Shown here: one piece after another, positions 20,864-29,517 of the stretch
Numbering within the stretch: the first letter of the stretch is position 1
Layout of the letters: each line of letters begins with the position of its first letter
Notes under the pieces: generated by a model
Databases searched by the model: none
Told to the model about the DNA's origin: nothing
Seen by the model: only the letters and a program-made list of their open reading frames with translations
Program-made: the position numbers and the translations under genes
DNA from: Acidobacteriota bacterium
Lineage (GTDB): Bacteria; Acidobacteriota; Thermoanaerobaculia; Multivoradales; Multivoraceae
Length of the DNA: 64,000 bases
Reading direction: 5' to 3'
Assembly: GCA_029263415.1 (NCBI GenBank)
Contig: JAJCXN010000008.1
Coordinates: 80,075 to 144,074, forward strand

Positions 20864-22353
20864 TGACTTCAGCCCGCGACTCAAAGGCCAAACGACGACC
20901 ATCCTTCGAGATGGTGGTCATCGGAGGCACCGGTGATCTAGCGCAACGCAAACTCTTCCCCGCCTTGTTCATTCTGAAGAAGTACCAAGAGATCTCCGAA
21001 GAGAGTCGGATCCTCGCCGTGGCAAGGCATCCCGAAACCGAGGAAGATTTTAGAGATGAAATCGGCCCCAAGGCCGCCTCCTATGTCGAGAAAGACGAGT
21101 TCGACCAGGCTCCTTGGGACGAGTTTTGGCAAGGCATCTCGTACCACGCTCTGTCAGCCACGGATCAAGAGGCGATGAGGGGACTCGGAGCCATTCTCGA
21201 CCAGAACCCTGAGCGGGTTCGCATCTTCTACCTCGCCACCGCTCCGTCTCTTTATGGCGAAATCTCGCGCACGCTGCATGCCGCCGGTCTGGTGCACGCT
21301 TCGACGCGGATCGTTCTCGAGAAGCCGATTGGGCGCGATCTCGACTCAGCGCGCGAAATCAACGAGCAAGTCGGCGCGGTCTTCGAGGAAAGTCAGATCT
21401 ACCGAATCGACCACTACCTCGGAAAAGAGACGGTCCAGAACCTCATGGCCTTGCGCTTCGGCAACTCCATGTTCGAGCCACTCTGGGACTCTCGGAGCAT
21501 CGACCACGTGCAGATCACGGTTGCTGAAACGCTCGGAATGGAGGGGCGAGCCAGTTACTACGACCACAGCGGCGCAGTACGGGACATGGTGCAGAACCAT
21601 CTCTTGCAGCTTCTCTGTCTAACGGCAATGGAGCCGCCAGCGTTGCTTGAACAAGACTCTATTCGTCATGAGAAGCTCAAGGTTCTCAAGGCCCTGCGGC
21701 CGATCGCTCGCGCTGACGTCCGCGACAACACCGTACGAGGTCAATACCAGGCCGGGGCCGTTGCCGGAAAGGCGGTCTGTGGATACCTCGAAGAGCCGGG
21801 CATCCCCAGCGATTCCGAAACCGAAACGTTCTGCGTCCTACGATGCCACATCGACAACTGGCGCTGGGCTGGCACACCGTTCTTCCTGCGCACCGGCAAA
21901 CGCATGGGCCACCGGGTATCGGAAATCATTATCGAATACAAGGAAGTGCCTCATAAGCTGTTTCTTGATCAGAACGACCAACTAGAGGCCAACCGTCTGG
22001 TCATTCGCCTCCAACCCGACGAAAGCATCAAGCTAAGCCTGATGGCCAAAGCACCAGGATCGGGAGTTCGACTCCGTCGGGAGTTCCTCAACCTGAACCT
22101 TCGTGATCGCCCGGGAGAGCGCACCCTGCTGGCCTACGAAAGATTGCTCCTCGACGTGGTTAAGGGCAGCACAACCCTTTTCATGCACCGGGATGAGGTC
22201 GAAGAAGCTTGGCGGTGGGTCGAACCAATTCTCGATGAGTGGGAGAGTTCGAACAGCAGGCCGCGGTTCTACAGCGCCGGAAGCTGGGGTCCACCCGAGA
22301 GCATCGCACTGATCCTCAAGAACGGGCGCAGTTGGTACGAGCACGTCGTCTAA
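20863..22353 (+). CDS. zwf: Glucose-6-phosphate 1-dehydrogenase
   Basis: This 496-aa enzyme oxidises glucose-6-phosphate to 6-phosphogluconolactone, making NAD(P)H. The N-terminal dinucleotide-binding motif is GGTGDLAQRK (residues 21-30). The substrate and active-site signature RIDHYLGKE is at residues 181-189. EKPIGRDL and FFLRTGKRM are further family marks. Its ATG shares the A of the eda stop codon. It completes the route from glucose-6-phosphate in this window together with pgl on the other strand. Confidence 0.95.
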   Translation: MTSARDSKAKRRPSFEMVVIGGTGDLAQRKLFPALFILKKYQEISEESRILAVARHPETEEDFRDEIGPKAASYVEKDEFDQAPWDEFWQGISYHALSATDQEAMRGLGAILDQNPERVRIFYLATAPSLYGEISRTLHAAGLVHASTRIVLEKPIGRDLDSAREINEQVGAVFEESQIYRIDHYLGKETVQNLMALRFGNSMFEPLWDSRSIDHVQITVAETLGMEGRASYYDHSGAVRDMVQNHLLQLLCLTAMEPPALLEQDSIRHEKLKVLKALRPIARADVRDNTVRGQYQAGAVAGKAVCGYLEEPGIPSDSETETFCVLRCHIDNWRWAGTPFFLRTGKRMGHRVSEIIIEYKEVPHKLFLDQNDQLEANRLVIRLQPDESIKLSLMAKAPGSGVRLRREFLNLNLRDRPGERTLLAYERLLLDVVKGSTTLFMHRDEVEEAWRWVEPILDEWESSNSRPRFYSAGSWGPPESIALILKNGRSWYEHVV

Positions 22354-22401
22354 AGCCGCGGAAGGTGGACGTTTCTAAGGCCATCCCCTGTCTCGGATGA
22401 A

Positions 22402-22414
22402 GCGGGGTCCGCCC
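22402..22414 (+). terminator. Small GC hairpin after zwf
   Basis: A 5-bp stem (CGGGG/CCCCG) with a very short loop lies about 50 bp after zwf. It has no T-run, so it is a weak terminator candidate. A perfect 15-bp tandem duplication of TGAATGATGACAGTG follows at 22435-22464, just before the next gene. Confidence 0.3.
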
Positions 22415-22474
22415 CGACTCTTGGACTGACCGAATGAATGATGACAGTGTGAATGATGACAGTGGAGTCTCACA

Positions 22475-23701
22475 ATGAAGCGAACCACCAAAGCCGCACG
22501 CCCTCCGAAGCCCGAGCTGATCAGACCTTGGGCTAGTCCAGAGGGCTACCTGGCCTGTATGTTGATCATCCTGGGACTCGGCTGCGGATCCGATTCGAGA
22601 GTCAACACAATCGACGCTCATGAAGAAACCGCGCACGGCAGCACGCGCCCCGAGACAAACGACTCGTCAAGCATCGAGACCGTCGGAAGCATCGAGCGGC
22701 TCGATCCCAAGCTGGTAGACCTGATTGCCGAAGACGCGGTACTCGAGGTCCTGGCCCGGGGTTTCGATTGGTCTGAAGGTCCTGTCTGGGTGCCAGGGCT
22801 CGGCCGCTCACAGACGGGTTCGCCAGACGGTTTCCTTCTGTTCTCTGATGTCCCTCAGAACGTCATCCACCGCTGGAGTGCTTCTGAAGGAACTTCCGTT
22901 TGGCTCAAACCAAGCGGCTATACAGGCACGAGTCCACGTGGAGCCGAACTCGGCTCGAATGGACTGTTCCTGGACAGCGCAAGGAAACTTTTGATCGCGC
23001 AGCACGGCGATCGACGTATTGCCCGCTTGCACGCCAAACCAAGTCTCCAGCTGCCGAGTGCAGCCAGCCAGTCCTCTCAACTCTTCGAGACCATCGCCGA
23101 AAGCTACGAGGGCAAACAGTTCAGCAGTCCCAACGACCTGGTAGTTGGTGACGACGGCACCCTGTGGTTCACCGACCCACCTTACGGATTGGAACACGGC
23201 CCAGAGGATCCCGCACGTGAGATCGCCTACCAAGGCGTCTACGAGGTCAGTCCAAAGGGCGCGGTCACGCTTGTCACCAATCGCCTGTCTCGTCCGAACG
23301 GTGTCGCTCTTTCACCCGACGGGGATTGGCTCTACATCACCAATTCCGACCCGGAACGGGCAGTCTGGTGGCGGATCCCTCGCCAGGCAGGCGGTTCCTT
23401 CCGGGTCGGCGAAGGCGACGAATCGCCAGTCTGGTTTGACGCCACCAATCTGGTCGCCGACCGTCCAGGCCTACCGGACGGACTCGACGTTGACCGCGAT
23501 GGCAATGTCTGGTCAACAGGACCTGGAGGGGTTCTCGTCCTCAGCGCACAAGGTGAACATCTAGGCACTCTCTTGACCGAACGCCCCACCGGAAACTGTA
23601 CCTTCGGCGAAGACGGCCGAAGCTTGTTTATCACCGCCGACGACGTACTTCTGCGGATCCGCACCAAGGCCATCGGAGCTCGATTCCCAAACGCCGAATG
23701 A
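22475..23701 (+). CDS. SMP-30/gluconolactonase-like exported protein
   Basis: This 408-aa protein has a hydrophobic N-terminal segment ending in a lipobox-like LGLGC (Cys near residue 37), so it is probably a lipoprotein or periplasmic. The rest fits the SMP-30/gluconolactonase beta-propeller: GFDWSEGPVWVPG, SPNDLVVGDDGTLWFTDPPYG, RPNGVALSPDG and PDGLDVDRDGNVW. These contain the Glu, Asn and Asp positions used for metal binding in the family. Members hydrolyse sugar lactones. Placement after zwf suggests conversion of gluconolactone outside the cytoplasm. The start has GGAG 7 nt upstream. Confidence 0.85.
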   Translation: MKRTTKAARPPKPELIRPWASPEGYLACMLIILGLGCGSDSRVNTIDAHEETAHGSTRPETNDSSSIETVGSIERLDPKLVDLIAEDAVLEVLARGFDWSEGPVWVPGLGRSQTGSPDGFLLFSDVPQNVIHRWSASEGTSVWLKPSGYTGTSPRGAELGSNGLFLDSARKLLIAQHGDRRIARLHAKPSLQLPSAASQSSQLFETIAESYEGKQFSSPNDLVVGDDGTLWFTDPPYGLEHGPEDPAREIAYQGVYEVSPKGAVTLVTNRLSRPNGVALSPDGDWLYITNSDPERAVWWRIPRQAGGSFRVGEGDESPVWFDATNLVADRPGLPDGLDVDRDGNVWSTGPGGVLVLSAQGEHLGTLLTERPTGNCTFGEDGRSLFITADDVLLRIRTKAIGARFPNAE

Positions 23702-23770
23702 TTCCGACCTGCTTCGATTTGCCTTCTTGCATGAACTCATCGTGACGCAACCCTGGCGCTGATTGGCCGT

Positions 23771-23791
23771 AGACAAGACAATCACTTGTCT
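23771..23791. promoter_or_regulatory. Inverted repeat before padR, likely PadR operator
   Basis: AGACAAG, seven bases, then CTTGTCT form a perfect 7-bp inverted repeat, 14 bp upstream of the padR ATG. PadR regulators commonly repress their own operons from such dyads. Binding here is an inference. Confidence 0.55.
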
Positions 23792-23805
23792 GCCAAGGTA
23801 ATACC

Positions 23806-24189
23806 ATGATCAAGAAGAAGACTCCTGCACCCAAAGAACGCCCCGAGCCGCAAGCGCAGCTCAACCAACCTGCACTTCAGGTGCTGCTAGCCCTTGCCGA
23901 CGGCGACAAACATGGCTGGGCAATCCTCAAGGATATTGAGCGTTTCACCAACGGCCGCATCGCGCTCAGCGCTGGCACGCTCTATGGAGTCGTCAAGCGC
24001 CTCTTCGCCCTGGGTCTGATCGAGGACTCCAGCGAGCGCCCGCCGATCCACTGGGACGATGAGCGACGCCGCTACTACCACCTGACCGACACCGGCCGAT
24101 CGGCCGCAACCGCCGAAATCTCTCGACTCGAAAGCCTGGTAACAACGGCGCGTTCGCGCAAGCTCGGCACCCCTCAGGTGGACCAATGA
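23806..24189 (+). CDS. PadR-family transcriptional regulator
   Basis: This 127-aa protein contains the PadR winged helix: LQVLLALADGDKHGWAILKD, then LSAGTLYGVVKRLFALGLIE and RRRYYHLTDTGRSA. It overlaps the next gene by 4 nt. PadR plus ADOP permease is a recurrent pair in Acidobacteriota. It probably represses the pair through the dyad just upstream. Confidence 0.92.
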   Translation: MIKKKTPAPKERPEPQAQLNQPALQVLLALADGDKHGWAILKDIERFTNGRIALSAGTLYGVVKRLFALGLIEDSSERPPIHWDDERRRYYHLTDTGRSAATAEISRLESLVTTARSRKLGTPQVDQ

Positions 24190-26870
24190 ATCAAACAACA
24201 CCTAAGTGGGTCGCCAGCGCCTTCAAGTTCATCCTTCGTCTCTACCCGGCTCGGTTTCGCGACGACTGGCAAGATGAAATGGAGTCGGTGCTGCGGAGTG
24301 ACCACCTGCAGCGAACAGGTCGGCTGGAGCAATCGCGCTTCTGGCTGCGAACCCTCGGTTCCACAATCGCAACGGCGCCCAAAGAGCACTTGTTCGATCT
24401 CGGAGCCGACCTGCGTTACACCCTCAGGACCCTGAAGCGTCGTCCGGTATTCCTTCTCGTCTCGGTGGCCTCGATGGCTATCGGAATTGGGGCTGCAACC
24501 GTTGTCGCAGCCACCTTGAGCTCTCTCTTCTTGCAGCCGGTTGCGGGCGTGGCGGACGCCGATCGCCTGATCAACATCAAACCGTTCTCGAGCCGCTCGG
24601 AGACGTTCGACAGCATCTCCTACCCCGACTACTTGGACCTGCAATCCTCGACTTCCTCGGTCGCTGATCTAGCCATCTTCCGCGGATCGACCACTACCGT
24701 CCGAGCCACGGCCGAAGATGATGCGGTCCCGGTTCTTTCCCAGTTCGCAACCTCAAATTTCCTGCCCACACTCGGCGTAGTGCCGTCGCAAGGACGCTTC
24801 TTCGTCAGTGAAGAGGACCACGCAGCGCGCCCGATGGCGGTGGTCAGCCATTGGCTTTGGGAGAACCGGCTGGGTAGCCGCGCCGACCTTGGTTCAATCC
24901 TGGTCAACGGCGAGTCGCTCGAGGTCATCGGCGTAGGGCCCGCGGGGTTTAGGGGCAACTTCAAGGGGTTCCCCAGCGATCTGTTCCTGCCGCTACCCAT
25001 GGGGAGCTTGGCTGGACTCGCGCCGCTCGAAGATCGCGCAGCACGCGAGTTCGAGATCATCGGTCGGCTGGCGCCGAGCGAGACCGTCAAGAGCGCAGCA
25101 GTCGAGTTCGATCGTCTCGGACAACTCATGGCGCAGAACAATCTCAACGCCAGTGATCTCAGTCTCCAGGTCGAACCGATGACCGGGATCGATGCCGACT
25201 TCCGTTCGGGTCTCTTGACGTTCTTGCTCTTGCTCTTGGCAGTCACCGGCTTGATCCTGGTTGTTGCAACGCTCAACGTCGCAGGAATGATGGCAAGCCG
25301 CGCCGCAGAACGCGCTCAAGAGACCACGGTACGGATGGCTCTCGGTGCTCCCCGCTACCGTTTGAGCCGCCAGCTCACCGTCGAAGCGCTGCTACTCGGA
25401 GTGCTCTCCGCGGCTGCGGGCCTTGCTTTCTCGGTATGGGGCATCACTTATGTTGGCGCTGCCTTCGGCAGCATCGACTCGCGCGTGGCTGTTGACATCC
25501 CGCTCGATGGAGTTGCACTGACCACAGCTATTGGGCTCGCTCTCGCAGTGGCGCTGCTCGCTTCTTTTGCGTCTGGCTCGGCCAGCAGGCGTAGCACGCT
25601 GGTGCAGTCTCAACGGGGAACTTCGCCAAAGCAACGATGGCGGCGCGCGCTCGTCGTCGGGCAAGTGTTGTTGTCGTTCGTGGTCCTCACCTGCGCCGTC
25701 TTCTTCTTGAGGGCCCTCAATGAGGCAGGCGATATCGAAATCGGCTTCGACCCCGACCCAGTGGCAATCACCACGCTGAGTCCCCGCCTCGCCCAAATGG
25801 ATTCCGGTGATGCACAACAACTCTTCAAAGATCTGGTCAATTCGGTTGAGGATCTTCCCGCGGTCGAGCGTGCCGCATTGATCACCCGCGTTCCTCTCGG
25901 CTTAGGTGCTCGCTTCTTCCCCAACCAAAGCGAGGTCGGCATTCCCGGCCACGAACCCGCTCAGAACACAGATGTGCTTAATGGCAACGATCAAACATCC
26001 ACACAACCCGCACGCGACGGTTTCGCGATCGAAACAACAACGGTCGGCGAAGGCGCATTCGAAGTGCTGGGTCTGGAACTCGTCGAAGGTCGACCGTTTT
26101 TTGAGACCGACGACAAAACCAGACCGGCTGTAGTCGTCGTCAACCAGGTCTTCGCGCACCGCTTTTTCGACGGGGAGCAAGCCCTCGGCCAGACGATCTT
26201 CGTGGAGGGCGAAGCTCACTCCGTGATCGGTGTCGCACGCAACGCAAAGTACCGAACACTCAACGAAGCCGAGGTCCCATTTCTCTACCTCTCCTTTCAC
26301 CGGCAACAACCTGGCGGCGCCGATTTGATCGTCAAGGCTCAGGGTGCGGGCGACCAAAAAGCCGACCCAACCCTCCTGCTGTCAGCCATCCGAGATGCGC
26401 AAAGATCCCTAGCTCCCGATCTGCCAGTCCTTGAGCTCGGCACGGTCGCGGACCGGATCGCATCGTCGGTGCTGCCGCAGCGGGTCGGCGCCGTAGCAGC
26501 AGGAGCACTTGGACTACTCGGGCTGTTCCTCACCGCCATCGGCCTCGCTGGCGTCCTGGCTCACTGGGTGGACAGTCGTCGCCGGGAAATCGGCCTGCGC
26601 ATGAGCGTTGGCGCGAGCCCATCTAGCGTCCTCAGTTTGGTCGTGAGCCAGGGGGCTTGGCTGGGTCTACTTGGCATGGCGCTGGGACTGCCCTTAGCGT
26701 TCGGACTTTCCAAGGCGCTGGCTGGCTTCCTTTACGGTGTGCCGTCGCTCGACCCGTGGACCTATCTCAGTGTGGGCGGCATTTTGGTCGTCACCATCTT
26801 GCTTGCCTGCGCCGCTCCCGCACTCAGGGCCTCTCGACTCGATCCCCTAGCGGCCCTTCGAGCGGAGTAG
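24186..26870 (+). CDS. ADOP-type ABC permease (MacB/FtsX family)
   Basis: This 894-aa inner-membrane protein starts at a 4-nt overlap with padR. The N-terminal 80 residues (ILRLYPARFRDDWQDEM) are the short domain typical of acidobacterial duplicated orphan permeases. Then come one membrane helix, a MacB-like periplasmic domain and a three-helix FtsX domain (near residues 345-470). A second periplasmic domain and a second FtsX domain (near 770-890, with RRREIGLRMSVGASP) complete the duplication. No ATPase gene is adjacent, as is usual for this family. Transport substrate unknown. Confidence 0.92.
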   Translation: MNQTTPKWVASAFKFILRLYPARFRDDWQDEMESVLRSDHLQRTGRLEQSRFWLRTLGSTIATAPKEHLFDLGADLRYTLRTLKRRPVFLLVSVASMAIGIGAATVVAATLSSLFLQPVAGVADADRLINIKPFSSRSETFDSISYPDYLDLQSSTSSVADLAIFRGSTTTVRATAEDDAVPVLSQFATSNFLPTLGVVPSQGRFFVSEEDHAARPMAVVSHWLWENRLGSRADLGSILVNGESLEVIGVGPAGFRGNFKGFPSDLFLPLPMGSLAGLAPLEDRAAREFEIIGRLAPSETVKSAAVEFDRLGQLMAQNNLNASDLSLQVEPMTGIDADFRSGLLTFLLLLLAVTGLILVVATLNVAGMMASRAAERAQETTVRMALGAPRYRLSRQLTVEALLLGVLSAAAGLAFSVWGITYVGAAFGSIDSRVAVDIPLDGVALTTAIGLALAVALLASFASGSASRRSTLVQSQRGTSPKQRWRRALVVGQVLLSFVVLTCAVFFLRALNEAGDIEIGFDPDPVAITTLSPRLAQMDSGDAQQLFKDLVNSVEDLPAVERAALITRVPLGLGARFFPNQSEVGIPGHEPAQNTDVLNGNDQTSTQPARDGFAIETTTVGEGAFEVLGLELVEGRPFFETDDKTRPAVVVVNQVFAHRFFDGEQALGQTIFVEGEAHSVIGVARNAKYRTLNEAEVPFLYLSFHRQQPGGADLIVKAQGAGDQKADPTLLLSAIRDAQRSLAPDLPVLELGTVADRIASSVLPQRVGAVAAGALGLLGLFLTAIGLAGVLAHWVDSRRREIGLRMSVGASPSSVLSLVVSQGAWLGLLGMALGLPLAFGLSKALAGFLYGVPSLDPWTYLSVGGILVVTILLACAAPALRASRLDPLAALRAE

Positions 26871-26872
26871 CT

Positions 26873-26935
26873 GCACAGGGCACAGGGCACAGGGCACAGG
26901 GCACAGGGCACAGGGCACAGGGCACAGGGCACAGG
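26873..26935. repeat. Nine perfect copies of a 7-bp unit (GCACAGG)
   Basis: Nine uninterrupted copies of GCACAGG start 2 bp after the permease stop codon and end 41 bp before the stop codon of the convergent lipoprotein gene. A 7-bp unit shifts frame with each copy-number change, but here it lies between genes. Confidence 0.95.
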
Positions 26936-26976
26936 GCGAGCCTGCCAGTTGCTCGCTCGACCGACTGGACGCGCCC

Positions 26977-28146
26977 TCAACCTTCGGATTCTGCGGCGGT
27001 CGCCCAAACGATCCGCGAAGCCTCAGGCGGTTGGAGTTGGTCCACGACTGCTTCTCTGATCTCCTGTTTTGAGGGAACCCGCCCGGTCAAGAACTCTCTT
27101 TGTGCAAAACCACTGACATCAAACGCATCGCCGTCCGTTGCCTGCAAGAGGAATTCGGCTTTTGCCACCAGCGGGTCGGGCTGTAGCCATTCCCCCTCCA
27201 ACGATCGAAAGGCATCCCACAAGCTGGTTCGCGGCACCCGCCAACTTCCATCTCCCGCGGCCTGCAGCCCCTCGACGCTCTGCGGATCTTGGCTCAAGGC
27301 TCGACCCGATGCGTCCGTAAGGACCAGAAGTATGTCGGTGCTGTAGGGGTCGTAGATCAAGCGCGAGAGTTCCTGCGCAGTATGGGCCTCGCCTTTGGGG
27401 GTCTCGTAGATCCCAACAACACGAAGCTCTGCTTCTTCATAACGCGACAAGAGAGCCTTCTCCAACGTCGTCGCGGTGCCTGCGGGCTCATCTTCGCCAA
27501 GGTCAGCGAAGGCCATCGAGAGGATCGCCATCCGACGACTCGGGTTGGTCTCGATGTGCTTCCAGAGTCCCGCCACCGCCTCCAGGTATTCAGCGATGGC
27601 ATCCGTCCAATCGCTCAGCAGGCGCTCCATCCGTTGTCGCTGGCGTCGATCGCCGCCCTGCGGTGCACCGGGGACCAAGATGATGCCGATCCCATCGACT
27701 AGTCGTTCGACTCGAGCATCGATCGCACTGTGAGCAAACAGCTCAGGCAAAGCGCGTTCGAGGTCGGTTGTTTGACTCCACGCCTCGTACCGAACCAACT
27801 GCTCTTCGTCATGGCGTTGCTCTGAACCCACTAGAGCGCGGCTGGCGATGGTTCTCAGCGATCGCGGCCAATCCGCAGTGCCTTCGACCAACGATCGCTG
27901 AAAACGCTCTACTCGCTCCCGAGCACGGTCACCATGGAGTTTCACTTCGTCGAAACCGACCGCGTAGTGAACGGTGCCGGCACCATCCGCCGTCACGCCG
28001 ATCGTCAGTGTCTCTTCAACGCGATCCTTGAAGCATCCGCTGCATAGGAGCAGGGTCAGCAGGAGAGCGATGCGCCCTCGCAATGGCTGACCACCGCAAC
28101 CGCGAAGGGCGCGGCTCTTTCGGCCAGATCGTTGAAAACTCCACAT
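26977..28146 (-). CDS. Hypothetical lipoprotein
   Basis: This 389-aa protein is not recognised. A hydrophobic segment ends in the lipobox LCSGC (Cys near residue 38), so export and lipid anchoring are likely. The body is acidic and predicted mostly helical, for example DLERALPELFAHSAID and RRQRQRMERLLSDW. There are no known catalytic motifs. Two helical stretches surround a middle region with AILSMAFADLGED. It is convergent with the ADOP permease gene and flanked by two different 7-bp tandem arrays. Confidence 0.75.
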   Translation of the reverse strand: MWSFQRSGRKSRALRGCGGQPLRGRIALLLTLLLCSGCFKDRVEETLTIGVTADGAGTVHYAVGFDEVKLHGDRARERVERFQRSLVEGTADWPRSLRTIASRALVGSEQRHDEEQLVRYEAWSQTTDLERALPELFAHSAIDARVERLVDGIGIILVPGAPQGGDRRQRQRMERLLSDWTDAIAEYLEAVAGLWKHIETNPSRRMAILSMAFADLGEDEPAGTATTLEKALLSRYEEAELRVVGIYETPKGEAHTAQELSRLIYDPYSTDILLVLTDASGRALSQDPQSVEGLQAAGDGSWRVPRTSLWDAFRSLEGEWLQPDPLVAKAEFLLQATDGDAFDVSGFAQREFLTGRVPSKQEIREAVVDQLQPPEASRIVWATAAESEG

Positions 28147-28193
28147 GGGTGCCTACTCTACTCACGCTCGCCGTCCGCCGCCCACCACCCACC

Positions 28194-28214
28194 GCTCGCC
28201 GCTCGCCGCTCGCC
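28194..28214. repeat. Three-plus copies of a 7-bp unit (GCTCGCC)
   Basis: Three exact copies and a partial fourth (GCTC) lie between the divergent ends of the lipoprotein gene start (28146) and the EamA gene stop (28269). Together with the array at 26873 they bracket the lipoprotein gene. Confidence 0.85.
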
Positions 28215-28268
28215 GCTCCGGCCAACTGCCACCTCGATTCACCCAACGCCCCGGAATGGGATCCCGCT

Positions 28269-29141
28269 CTAGACCGATTCCTCACCGTCTAGCTGAGGAC
28301 GACCTCCTCGCAAGACCACCGAGATTCCAACCAGCACAGCGATATCAGCCAAAATCAGGCGCTGGGTAACAGGTTCGCCAAGCACCAAGATCCCCATGAT
28401 GGCTGCCAGCGCCGGCACGCTGAGTTGAATCGTCGACGCGTTGACTACACTGAGTCGGGGCACCACCTTGTACCAGACGATGTACCCAAGGCCCGACGTG
28501 ATGATCCCCGATAGCAGCGCATAGACCAGGCCTTGCCCATCCACGTTCATGTAGGGAAACGCAACAGCGACCAACACCAGGCACATCGGCAGGGTGCGCA
28601 TGAAGTTGCCTGCACTGGTCGCCACCGGGTCACCTACACCGCCTCCCCTTAGCGAGTAAACGCCCCATCCGACGCCGCTGATCGTCATCAGCAGTGCACC
28701 AGACCGAGCTGGTGCTGTGACTCCGGGCGAGAGCAGAAGGCCGACGCCCAAACAGGCCAGTACAAAGCCTGCCCACTGCGGGACGTTAAAGCGGTCGCCT
28801 TTGACCCACCCGAAACCCAGCATGGTCGCCTGAACTGTCCCAAAGAGAATCAGCGCACCAGCACCCGCCGACAATTGAAGGTAGGCGTAGGAGAAAGCAA
28901 CTCCATACCCGAAGAGCGCCGTTGCCGACCACCAGCTGCCGGCTCTTAGCGACAACGTCTTGTCACGCAAGACGACAAAGAACCACAGACTCATGGCGCC
29001 AGAAACCAAGCGAGCAACGCTGAACGCGGCCGGGTCGGTTCCGGTCTCAGAAAGCGCCAATCTGGCGAGCAGGCTGTTCGCAGCAAACGCGACCATCGCG
29101 AAGCTTGCCATCGCGAAGAATCTCGCTTGGACCAATGTCAC
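28269..29141 (-). CDS. EamA/DMT-family transporter
   Basis: This 290-aa polytopic protein has about ten hydrophobic segments in two homologous halves, the layout of EamA drug/metabolite transporters. The second half has SGIITSGLGYIVWYKVVPRL, typical of the family, and VLGEPVTQRLILADIAVLVG near the C-terminus. The start is GTG at 29141; ATG 29111 is a shorter option. It stands alone on this strand, and its substrate cannot be inferred. Confidence 0.88.
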   Translation of the reverse strand: MTLVQARFFAMASFAMVAFAANSLLARLALSETGTDPAAFSVARLVSGAMSLWFFVVLRDKTLSLRAGSWWSATALFGYGVAFSYAYLQLSAGAGALILFGTVQATMLGFGWVKGDRFNVPQWAGFVLACLGVGLLLSPGVTAPARSGALLMTISGVGWGVYSLRGGGVGDPVATSAGNFMRTLPMCLVLVAVAFPYMNVDGQGLVYALLSGIITSGLGYIVWYKVVPRLSVVNASTIQLSVPALAAIMGILVLGEPVTQRLILADIAVLVGISVVLRGGRPQLDGEESV

Positions 29142-29517
29142 CTCATTTGTCCTGCGTGGACGTCTATTCTTAGTGTTCGGCCCGACAATGTAGCAGCGTC
29201 AACTCGCACAAGGGCAGACGATCAAACCGACCAGCCGGTATAGTTTGCCGAGTTCAGGTCAGCCACCTTAGGTATTCAGGAGTCAACCCAGGGCTCTGCC
29301 TCTATCCTCTGACGACTCGAACAACACGAAGGCTGCTCAACCTGCGAATGACTCTTGCCTTACGCACCGTGACCGAACGAGCCCGCAGGCGACCGATCAG
29401 ATGCTCAGAAGGATTTCTTGTGCCAATTCGTCTTTTGCCCTGTCTTACCAGGCAGCATGAAACTGCCCCTCCACAAGACACCCTTCGACAACGACGCCAG
29501 TTGCCCCTGGCGCTCGA
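29142..29517. other. Upstream region of the sigma-factor gene
   Basis: No gene is supported in this 376-bp gap. It contains the bipartite promoter-like element at 29414-29449. An ATG at 29457 begins an ORF that runs out of frame through the sigma gene and looks like a shadow. Confidence 0.5.
29414..29449 (+). promoter_or_regulatory. Bipartite ECF-like promoter before the sigma gene
   Basis: TTTCTTGTGCCA and CTGTCTTACC are separated by 14 nt. The same two boxes with the same 14-nt gap occur at 34701-34736. The GTCT core resembles -10 elements used by ECF sigma factors. The element ends about 68 bp before the TTG start of the sigma gene, which suggests autoregulation. Confidence 0.65.

Noticed and set aside
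26873..26935. Possible CRISPR-like array
   Set aside because: The units are 7 bp with no spacers, so this is a simple tandem repeat.
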